Assembly: GCA_964522605.1 (NCBI GenBank)
Contig: CAZFWV010000005.1
Span: 1 to 64,000, forward strand
Direction of reading: 5' to 3'
DNA length: 64,000 bases
Source of the DNA: CAVZLD01 sp964522605
Lineage (GTDB): Bacteria > Planctomycetota > Planctomycetia > Pirellulales > Pirellulaceae
Shown here: positions 12,001 to 24,000 of the stretch, in pieces
Position numbering within the stretch: the first letter of the stretch is position 1
Layout of the letters: each line of letters starts with the position of its first letter
The notes under the pieces: generated by a model
What the model saw: only the letters and a program-made list of their open reading frames with translations
What the model was told of the DNA's origin: nothing
Databases searched by the model: none
Made by a program: the position numbers and the translations under genes

Positions 12001-15000
12001 ACGACCGAGTACGACACGGTATCTGGATTCGGTTCGGCCTACGGCGTGTACTACCAGAATATGACCAAGGTCGATCTGACCCTGAGTAACGCCAACGAAA
12101 CGCTGGACGTGATCGATGCGCCCGGCACCTCCGACAAGCCGGCAGTGACGAATATTTTCGCCGGTGGCGGTGACGATGAGATTAACATCGAACGCATCGG
12201 AGGTGAAACGAATGTGTTTGGTGACGTCGCCGATCTCCAGCTGGCTGCCACCTATGGCGTGGAAGCGTATAGCGAAGATTTCCGCGTTCACTCGGGGTCG
12301 ACCCTGCCGGCGCATCTCACGAGTGGGAATAATGCACGGCTACTCGGACAACTGCTCGATGTCGATTCCGGAGCCACCGGTGCATTTGTCGAAGACGCTC
12401 AGGGGGTCCTTTATCGAGCGAGTGAGCTGACCACGGATGAGCTGGTCGGCAAGACGCCCGTAGCCGACGTCTTTGACCACGACAATGTAGCCCACGTTCG
12501 GCTGCTCGCCGCAGAATTGTTGTCTCGTGATCCGAACATCGATTTGCGCGACCGGGAAGGCGCAACGATTGATGGTTCGGCAGACTCCGATATCTTCGAT
12601 GTCATCAGCTTCGATACGGATCGGTACCACGCGCAGATTTGGGTCCTTCTGCAGAACAATCGCAATGGGCTGCTTGGCGAGAGCGGTGACTATCGAGATC
12701 TGTTCGAATCGGCAGCGCTGCCGAACTTTGGAACGGACTTTGCGAAGCTGATCGCGAACGAAGGCGGTGGCGTCTACGATCCATCGCGATATGAGCTGTC
12801 CGATCCAAGCAATCCCGAAACGACGGAAGTCAGTACGCTGGTAGGTAACCTCAAGGCCTTGGGCGGCGCCGTGAACGCCCAGTCCTATCAAGCGACCGTC
12901 TACATCGAGACAGCCGCAACGATCGAACAGATTAACGAAAGCCTCAACACCTTCTCGTCTCAACTCTGGCAAGCCCTGCAAGAATTGGATTCGAGTCTGC
13001 CAAGTTCTGGCGATTACACGGCTTCCACGTATTCGTCGCAGATTGGTGCTTTGGTCGGCGCGACAAACGGATTCGATGCGACGAATCTCGCTCACGTTCA
13101 GGCACTCGCTACACTGCTGAACAATGCGAAGCTGCAGGCGCCGGTTGTGATTGACATTTCCGATGAGTCCGACGGTGATCTGGCCACGTTGAATCGTCTT
13201 TCGACCGCGTTGGATTTCACCTTCCAGCCATTTGTCTGGCGAATGTTGAAAGACAACCTGAAGGACTCCAGCGACGATCTCTACAATCCGTACGTTGATC
13301 CAGAACCGAGCGGCAATCCCTACCGCAATCACCTGACCGACATTAATACGCTGCTGCGAGAGCTTGCGACGAACCCACCCGGCGGGAAAACGCCGCTGTC
13401 GTATCCGTTCCTGTCGAACGTTCTGACGCAACTCAGCGGCAGCTTCAACCCTGACAATCCGCTCCATGTGAAGGCTCTTGCAGTCGCCCTGAACGACGAG
13501 TTGCCTCAACTGCAGATTGATGTCGATGCGATTCGCCTCTATCCAAATCTCGACGTCAACCAGTATCGCGGCGAGGTCTGGCAGTTGCTGCTCGCCAACA
13601 ACGTTGTGAGTATGCCGACCGGCGACGATACGTTCTATGTTGCCGATGCGAATCGGACATCCGCCGATGTCACCGCGAATGGTGCGCGTACGCTTGAGGA
13701 CATCCTGGCAAATCTGACGGTCGACGGTCAGTCCAGTGTCGCGACAACTGGCAATCAGCTGTTCATCTCGGAGCGAAATGACACCGCCGATCACGGGCCG
13801 GTGGATCAAAACACCGATACGAGCGGATTGTTGACCAGCTCGCAGCTGACGGGATTGGGCATGGCGGGAGCGATTACTTATGCCAATGTCGAGCTGATCG
13901 ACATTACTTTGGGAAGCGGTGCCGATGTCTTCAGCATTCAGAGCACCGGTGCAACAACTTCACTGAAGACGCGAGCCGGTCAGGATACTGTCAACGTCGG
14001 CAGCCTTGCTCCCGCGACGGGTGGCAATGTCGACGCGATCGCGCACTTGGTCACGATCGATGGCGGTGCCAACTCGGACGTTCTGAACGTCGATGATCAG
14101 GAGAATCAAACAACAAACGTCGGGCTGCTGACCAGTTCGCGTCTGACAGGCCTGGGAATGGGCAACGACAATCCCGACCTGGGCCTCGATTACAGTCGCA
14201 TGGAAACCCTGAACGTCGGCCTTGGTGCGGGTGATGACACATTCTACATCCAGAGCACACACGCCGGTGCGACGACGGTCAACACGGGTTCGGGCGCCGA
14301 TGCGGTTCAGGTAAGCAGTGAAGCAGGCAATCTGAAACCGGAAGATGGCACGCTGAACCAGATCGGTGGTTCGCTGGACGTTGATGGCGGTTCTGACGCT
14401 CCGGATATCCTGACAGTCTACGACAGCGGCGACGGTACGCAAAATACGGGCGAGCTGAGCGCCACGAAGATCAGCGGTTTGGGGATGGCAGGGGATCTTG
14501 CCTATCTCGATTTCGATTCGCTCAATCTCCATTTAGCCAGTGGCGACGATGATTTCTTCATCGACAGCACTCACGAAGGAGTCACGAATCTCTATACGGG
14601 CGATGATGCCGATACGAGTGCGGGAGGAGTACCGGGTTTTGTGGCCGGATCGATGGTCGAGATCAATGCGACCTCCTTCGCCACGGACGATCGTAGCGAC
14701 AGTACCCACACGAGTCCTGACACATCGCATCGCTGGTACTCTGTGCCGAATGAGACGGCGGGAGTCGGCGCGTTTCGGGGTGCAACCCATGGCTACCTCC
14801 AGGCCCTCCGAGTCGACAACGGCGCCGACAGCAACCTCGTCGAGCCGAATCCGGAAAACGGCTATGTCGATTTTCCGATTACGATCACCCAGGAGCAGGA
14901 AGGTGATTACAACTTGGACGTCCTGGTTGCTGGCTTCACATCCGACGATGACGATTCGCCGAGCGATACACTTTGGGTGCAGGTCCTCGGGGCCGATGAA

Positions 15001-18000
15001 CTGGCAGATACCGAGAACCTGATCCTTGGCAATCAGACAAGTCTGATGGTGGAAACCAGCCAGAACGGTGAATTCACTTGGAAGAACGCCGGCATCTGGA
15101 CACTCAAGCAGGGAACTCACACGATTCGGATCTCCATGAGGGAATCGGGCGTTGCCATCAGCGCTCTGAGATTCGGCCTCTATGAGCCGGAGCCGGTCGA
15201 CGACACGATCAACATCAATGGCATCTCAGGGCTCACGAATGTCCACGCTGGCGCCGGCAATGATGCTCTGAATGTCAATTACGATGCAGCGGGCAATCAG
15301 ACCTTCCTGAACAACATCAATGCCGTTCTGAATCTGCACGGCGAGACCGGCTCGGATCGATACCAGGTCGGACTGGCCGGTTATGGCAGCTCGCTGATCA
15401 ACGTCATTGACGATCCGTTCAATGTGGGCGACTCCGAGAACACCCAGGACACGTTGGTGATTTACGGAACGGACGAGGCGGACCAGTTCCTGCTGCGTTC
15501 GCGCATGATCGCATCGTACGAGCGGGATCTCGATGGGAACGAGACTGGCATCATTGAACGCGTCAATTACGACGGCAATATCAATGGCGGTCTGATTGTA
15601 AACGGACGCTCGGGCGACGACTACTTCGTCTTGGATGACAACAGCGTGATCACGACGATCAATGGCGATCTGGGTGACGATCGCTTCCAGGTGGGCCAGG
15701 TCTTTGAATCTCCGCGTGACGCAAACGCCGGATTGGCGGTCGAGGATTGGTTCGAGACGACGCTTACCAGTCGCGGCTATCTGAGCAACGGAACGAGTTT
15801 GCCGGCCACAATCAACGGCGGCGGTGGCAACGATGACTTCACCGTTTACAGCAACAAGGCCGTTCTGTCGCTGAATGGTGATGAGGATGACGACACATTC
15901 ACCATCCGCGCATTTGTCGAAGTGGATCCCGCACAGGCGAAGGACCGAATCTCAAACGTCAACGGCGGGTCGGGTGCCGATTTGGTTGCACACACCGTCG
16001 ATGCGCCAGTCAACATCGACGGCGGGGACGGCTTTGACACCGTCGTGATACTCGGTACCGAATTCGGCGAAGAGTTCGTGGTGACGGACCAGGGTGTATT
16101 CGGGGCCGGAAAATTCCTGCAGATCCGCGGAGTCGAGGAGATTGAGATCGACGGCGGAGAGGGCAACGATTCGTTCTACGTGCTCAGCACGAGTGCCGAC
16201 GTGAATACGACCGTAATCGGTGGGCTGGGTAGCGATACGTTCGAGATTGCCGGAGGCCGTCCTGATGGCTCGCCTCTAGCGGTGACCAGCAATGACTTGC
16301 GGGGGCACAGCGGTCTGATTCGCCATACGGTCATTAGCGATGATGCCGACTTCGACGGGCTGCCGGTCGATGAAGTCTCGGCAGAAGTCGCCGACAATGA
16401 CGAAGTCGGAATCGTGATCACGCCGTCGGCCGGTGTGACGCGCATCTTCGAGCCCAACGATAACGGCGACCTGTTAGGGGCTTCCTACTCGGTGACCGAC
16501 TCCTATACCGTCGTGCTGACAAAAGAACCGGAAGAAGATGTCCGGGTTACGGTCGTCCCGGAGGCTCCAAGCGAGTCCGCGCAGGCCAGCGGCGCACGCG
16601 GTGTGAACGTGTATCTAGCAGACGATGATCCACCGGGCGACGCGTTAACTCTGCTGTTCTCGAAGAACAACTGGTTCATTCCGCAGACGGTATTCATCGA
16701 GGCGCTCGCGGATAGCGTGTCGGAAGGGACCGAATACTACACCATCAACCACAGCGTGATCGAGGGGATCAGTCCGGACGATGAAGGGGCCTATGATGGC
16801 ATTCCTGTCCGCGAGATTACGGTCGAGGTCACCGACACGGATGGTCCGGGCGTGGTGGTCCGTCAGCTGAATGGTGGCAACGAAGAAGATAAGCTAACAC
16901 GCGTGGCTGAGGTGGGTGGATTCGAAACCGAAGACCGCTATGAATTACTATTGACTTCTCAACCATCACATCCAGTCACAGTATCACTGAGTTTCGACAC
17001 ATCACAACTGAATGCTGCATTGGAGGGCGCGGCGACCTCAACAACGTCGGTGACGTTCACGCCGGAGGACTGGGATACGCCACGAGTTGTTCGTGTGACC
17101 GCCATTCACGACAATCTTCCCGAGGGCAACCATTTCAGCCGGATTCGTCACACCGTGGCGAGCTCCGATGCAACCTACGACGGTCTTGTCGTTAGCGCCG
17201 TGGATGTGCAAATCCGGGATGGAGACGCGGCGGGGGTCCAGATCATCCCGACCAATGGCACAACCCAGGTCGTCGAAGCAACAGAAATCGAAGTGCTCAC
17301 GGCGACCGCGACGGTCGACAACCAGACGACGTTGACCGGCAGCTTCGTCAAGCGACTCCACGATTCTCTTGATCTGACTACATTTCGCGTGACCGAAATT
17401 ACGCTGCTGGACGAGAACCAAAACGTCATCCCAACAACGGTTGCCGATGCCGAGCCAAACGATACGATCGCCACGGCGCAGAACATCGATTCTGCCTTCT
17501 GGTCGCTCAATGCAAATGACAACATCGGGGATCGCATACAAAACACGTCCACCACGATTCCTCATGTCACCATCGAAGGCACGGGCAACGGAACGTTTGA
17601 CTATTACTCGTTTACCGCCTCGGCCGGTGCCGTGGGAACATTCGACATCGACTTCGGCAAGGGCGGAAACGGCTCGTTCGATACGTACCTGCGGCTGTAT
17701 CGGGCCGATGGAACACTCTTGGCCAGCAACGATGACAGCCTGTCGATCAGCGATGGGCAGGGTGGCAGCATCAGTCGAGTAGATTCGTTCCTGCAATACA
17801 CATTCCCGACCGATGGCGCATACGTCGTGCAGGTCAGTCGATATCCGGGCTTCTATCCTGTCCCGGCCGGTGGAGATTACCAGCTACAGATTTCTCTGAC
17901 CAATCATCCGTTGCTAGTTGATCTGAGTTACAACGCGAACAATGGGACCTTGACTTTTGCGGGCACCACCAGCAATGTCGCCAGCGTAGTGGTTTCGTAT

Positions 18001-21000
18001 GAAGTATGCGACGTCAACGGTGGCTGCTTGGCAAACGAAACCACCTTCGACAATTCCGGTGGCGATCAGACGCTGGACGTGAATGCTGCCGACAACCCGG
18101 CGATCGACTTGACCGGGTTGATTGTCGAATACGACGATGGTCAGGGACAGATCCAACGCCGAACGATTACCGGCTGGAGTGAGACGGCGATCCAGATCGA
18201 TTCCGCGTGGTCGCCTAAACCGGGGGTTAATGCGTCTTACAGAGTGATTTCGAATCTTGGTATCGAACCGATCTCGGATGGATACGAAGTCGTTCTGACA
18301 CGTGTCCCCACAAAGCCAGTCCAAGTCCGCGTGCAACCGTTAGCGACGCCGACGTACGATGCCGATTTGCGATTTGTTGAGCCGAATTATGGCCAGCTCA
18401 ACAATATCCAGGTCGACGTATCCGATGCAAACGAGTCCACCACGGACTCAAAACTTGGGTACATCACGCTGGAGTTCGACTCGTCAAATTGGAACGTACC
18501 GCAGTACGTGCAGGTTCGAGCGGTTGATGATTCCGAGATCGATGGAAGCGACTTCCAGGTCTTTGGCCAGCGAGCGGACCAGGTCAATGTGCTGCGAGGC
18601 CCGCTGACGATCGAAGGAGGGTTGGGAGACAATCCTGACCGTTCGCTGAACGATCCGCTGCTGCTGCCGGGCGAGACGAATCTGAAAGCTCCCGACAGCA
18701 GGATTACGACTGCGACCAGCGACACGCTGACCGACGAAACTACCGTGTTCGACGATGTGGTCGGCTACGAGGTCACGATTCTGAGTGGCGTCGGCCAGGG
18801 ACAGGTCCGGACCGTGACTGCCGTGTCGGGAGACCGCCGTACACTCACCGTCTCACCGCCGTGGGAGAAGATTCCCAATCCGAAGGATGCGTACAGCTAC
18901 GCTCCTGTGAACGCTAATCTGAATGTGAACGAGGCGACCCAGGTCGACATCCTGAACGTTCGCAACGGTGACAGCCCTGCCGTCGATACCGCCATCTTGA
19001 CGGACAGCACGCTGACGGGACTTGGAATGGCAACGGATGTTGTCATTGGTGGGCGACCGTTCGCGGGCGGCATCACCTACAACGACCTGGAAGTCCTGAC
19101 GCTCGACCTGGGCGGAAACACGGATCAGCTGACGATCGAATCGACGCATCGCGGAGCGACGGTCATCAACACCGGCGCCGGAAGTGACACGATCGACGTC
19201 CGGACACTCGCCGGCCATACCACGCTGAATACGGGCGCCGGCGATGACACGGTGAATGTTGGGACGATTGCAGGCCGCGTCGATGAAATCGGAGCACTCC
19301 TGGTCATCAACGGCGAGTCCGACACGATGTCGTCAAATGCCTCGATTGGCGACGTGGTGAATATCAACGATTCTGGTGACGACCACGAAAATGTCGGCGT
19401 GCTGACACCGACGACGCTGACCGGCCTGGATATGCCCTCGGTCGGTGAAATCCAATCGATCGAAGTACGAGCTGATTTCGGCACTTTGCAATTGAGCGCG
19501 ATTGATCTCGAAGACGAAACGCATCAGATTTCGGTTGCGGGATTTGCTTCGGCCTCTGCAGATCCGTTGGCGGCCGCACTGGATGCTAACCGGCAAGATC
19601 TCGAAGCCGCGCTGGTTTCCGTGTACGGAACGGGGGTCACCGTAACGCGTTCGGGTGACGACTTCCTCGTGACGTTTGGCGGCGAGTTGGCGGGAATGGA
19701 CATCGAGCCGCTTACGTGGGATTCGGCGGCAGAGCCGGGCCTGGAGATTCTTGAAGACAATCCGCGCCAGATCACTTTGGATGTCTCCATTTCGACCATC
19801 CGTGACGGCTCGTCCGATCCACTTCGGAACACGGTTCAGACACTGACTCTGCCGGCTGGACTCGCCAACTTCGAACTGGTCGTGGCCGATCCCTCGGGAC
19901 CGGAAACCAACCCCGCAATTTCGGTTGCGGTGACGGACGCTACACTGTCGTCCTTGCAGTCGGCCTTGGATGAGGCGCTGAACCCCAATAATGGCGACAA
20001 TTCACTGCCGTTCACGCGGAACTTTGAGCTGGTTCAGCTGGGCAATGATTTCCTGATCCGGTTCCAGGGTGCCTATCGCGGATTCACCGTGGCACCGATT
20101 CAAGTTCTGGATTCGACCGGCGCAAGCGTGTCGACCGCAACGGTGGCGACGCGGATCGACGGCATCAACTACTACGGCATTGAGCAATTGAACATTGATC
20201 TTGGATCCGATGATGACGTGTTTAATGTGCAGGGAACCTCGGCCGAAACGAATCTGAACTTGCATGACGGAGACGACAAGATCTTCGTGTCGTCAACCGC
20301 CAATGAGGAGGTGGGTTCGACACTACGTTTCCTGAACGGCCATCTCAATGAAGTGTCCGGCGACCTGAACATTGATGGGGGTGATGGACGTCACCTGCTG
20401 CTGATCAGCGACCACGATGCAGTCGAAGGTGACGCGCGTGTGACCATTGCCGAAGACGCCACTAACGCCGATGCGATTCGCGTTCAGGGCCTGGCAACAG
20501 GCGACATCAAGTATCAGGTGGATGCGACAGCAAACTTCGCCGACGGCATCCGCATGTGGACCGGTTCGGGGAACGATCAGATCACCATCTCCGCAACGCA
20601 TTATCGTGCCGGAATTCGGACGACGACACTGCTAAGTACCGGTCATGGCGACGACACCGTAACCGTCGATTTGGATGTCGCCGACAGCACGGTAAGTCCC
20701 GCGGTGCGGCAGGACGGTTTCTTCGTGCTCAATACGCAAGGACCGGATGACTCCGTACCCGTCAGCGATCAAGACAGGGTACTTGGAGCGGATTCGACGC
20801 TTCCCTTGATCGTCTTTGGTGGGTCCGACCAGGACGAGATCCAGGGTGGTTCAGCGGACGATATCCTGTTCGGCGATCGGGGCCGCGTGGAATACTCCGA
20901 CGACAGCGACAACATCGTTATGACGTTGGGCCAGGGCGGAAATCAGGACTTCTTCGACAGCCGCATTCTGACGCCCAGCAAGATCTTCACGATTCACCCG

Positions 21001-24000
21001 ACGATTGGCGACGATGACGTCGTTCAGGCAAATGGAGGCGATGACATCGTCCTCGGCGGAACCGCGGGCGATACGATTCGGGGCGGTGCCGGCAACGATT
21101 TGGTCTTCGGCGACCATGGCCTGCTCGAGGGCGAAGTCGACGCGAACTACTTGCCTCTCGCGACTGATTCACCTGCATTCATCTTCACCGCAATCGATGT
21201 CGATGCCGTGGGTTCGGCCGACGACACCATCTATGGCGACGCGGGTGAAGACATTCTGCTGGGACAGCAAGGCGACGACATCATTTACGGTGGCACCGAC
21301 GACGATGATCTGATCGGTGGTCACAACGTGGCGGGAGGCTACGATGGAAACGATCGGCTGGACGGTGGAGGCGACAACGACGTCATCGCCGGCGACAACG
21401 CGATTATCGAGCGAAAGCCACGAACAGATCCGGTAAGTGGAACACCGACGAACCCACGAATGCGAGCCCTTGAAGGGACACGGATCTACGGCGAAGTCCC
21501 GAACCTCAACGACGGCGATCCGCTCATCACTCCGTTCGGGCAGGTCAATCCGACGGGCGTCGCGGAGCGGCACATTGTGCTGCTCGATCAGTCAAATGGT
21601 GCAGATACCGCGATGTATGGCAATGACTACATCGCCGGTGGCGCCGCCGATGACATGCTCTTCGGCCAACTGGGCGATGATACGATTCAGGGTGACGGAT
21701 CGATTGACGAGGCTGTCTCGGCTACTCGGGATGAGAGCGGACTCACTGTTGACGCTTCCGTGGACGCGGAAACCGACGGTGATGACTACATTGAGGGCAA
21801 TGGTGGAAACGATGTGATCTTCGGCAATCTGGGTCAAGACGACATTGTCGGCGGCAGCTCGAGTCTGTTCGTGGGGCTTGAAACCTCGGCCCAGCGTCCG
21901 GATGGAAGTGATCTGATTTTCGGTGGTGCCGGCACCGCCTACGCGCGAAATGACGAAGGAGATTTGTCGGCCGACGGTCATGCTCGTGATGCGGACATGA
22001 TCCTCGGTGATAACGGAAATATCTACCGATTAGTGGGCACCTATGGCACTTCCTCCGATGTCTTCCTGACGTTCAATTACGACAACAATCTCAGTGGCCT
22101 CAGAATCATTCCTCGTGCCGCCGAGTTGATTGACTATACGCCAGGCGGAACCGCGTACAACGCGGACGCATCCGATGACATTGGTGGCGACGACGAGATT
22201 CACGGCGAGGCTGGCGACGATTTCATCTATGGGATGACCGGCAACGACTCGTTGTTCGGCGACGGTCAGAATGACGACCTGATTGGTGGAGTTGGTTCCG
22301 ACTTCATCTCCGGTGGCCAACATACGGACGGCGTCCTCGGCGACGACGGGCGGATCTACACGAGCCGCAACAAGGAACTCGAGGGTGCTCGCGATGAAGG
22401 TCTTTCGGAGCCGCTCTACGGCATTGCGAAGGTGGATGAGGTCGGTGAACTGATCGATACACCGGGTGGCTTCTTTGAAGCAACGATTCACGTTGCCGGT
22501 GCCTTGAAGAAGACGGTGAACCTGACGCCGTTCAGTCTTGATCCCAGCGATCCGCTGGCCGATGCGCCACAAGGGAACCACAACTATGACGACCTCGTGT
22601 TTGGCGGGCTCGGCGATGACTTCCTTCACGGGGGTCCTGGAAGTGATGGACTGTCGGGCACCGAGGCGCTGGCGGAATACTACGACTTCCCGGCGAATCT
22701 GGGTGGTGTTCTGGGATTTGGCAAGGATCCGGATCGCCCCGAAGAATTCGCTGCGTATGACGAATACGATCCGCTGCGGCGAATTCAGGTCGATGCAGAT
22801 GGGTTCTTCTCGGATGCGGACGGTCAGGAATTCATCCTGAATTTCAATACGGTCGAAATCGTTGACGGAAATGCACTTCAGGACGGAAACGATTCGGTGT
22901 TCGGCGACTTGGGCAACGACATCTTGTTCGGTGGCCCGGGGCGTGACCATCTGTACGGTGGGCACGGATTAGATCTGTTGAATGCGGATGATGACCTCGA
23001 TACCAGCGGCGGTTTGAACGATGGACCGGATACGGCCCCGAATAACGCGGATATCGCCGTTGGTGGAGCGGGGCGCGATATTCTGATTGCGAATACGGTC
23101 AATGATCGCTTGGTCGATTGGAAGGGCGAATTCAACAGTTACATCGTTCCGTTCTCACCTTTCGGTCATCCGACCATCAGTCGTGGTCTGCCACCGCATC
23201 TGACGGAATTCCTGTATCAGCTGTCCGCCGCCGACGGAGTCGATCCCACGCGATTTGCGGATACCGGCCAGGGAGCAGATCGCAATGGCGAGCCGGTGGG
23301 CGAAGTGGGGATCTACATCCAGAGTGATCAGGGCTGGTTCGATCAGAGCGGTGCTCCGGATGATGTCCAGCCGGGCAACCTCGCGGGTGGCTCGCGAGAT
23401 ACGCTGCAACAAGCCAGCTTTGACGACGGACAAGCGCAAGGCTTCGCACCAGACACCGGTGTCTGGAAGGTACAGGGCGGGCGTTTTGAAGTTGGGCCGA
23501 CCGAAGTCGGGCAGGATGCAGTCAGCGTTTACTTTGTCGAGCGTACTCTGCCCAACTACTTCGAACTGCTGGCCACAATTAATGCCGACAAGGACAAAGC
23601 CGGACTAAAATCGAATGCGTATCTGATCTTTGATTATCAGGATCCGCTCGACTTCAAGTTTGCGGGTGTCAATCCGGCGATCGATAAGTTGCAGATCGGT
23701 CACCGTACTGCAGATGGCTGGATCGTCGATGTGCAGTCGAACCTGCAACTACGCGATAACACGGATTACAACCTGACGTTGGCAATCAACGGCGTGACCG
23801 CCACATTGGTGGTGGATAACCAGCACTTCCTGTCGCACGCGTTCACCCCGCGTACCGACGCCTACGGTATCACGTACGGACTGAACGCCGGCATGATTGG
23901 GATCGGAGCCGAGAACTCGCGAGGCCGAATTGACAACGTTCGTGTCCAAGTTCTGCCACCCGAGTTGACGCTGGATGCCTTGGACGACCTGGGCAGCGTG

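Noticed and set aside
12340..13809. Long minus-strand open frame (489 codons) inside the giant gene
   Set aside because: It is a mirror of the plus-strand coding frame, has no recognisable domain, and other similar antisense frames occur throughout the gene.
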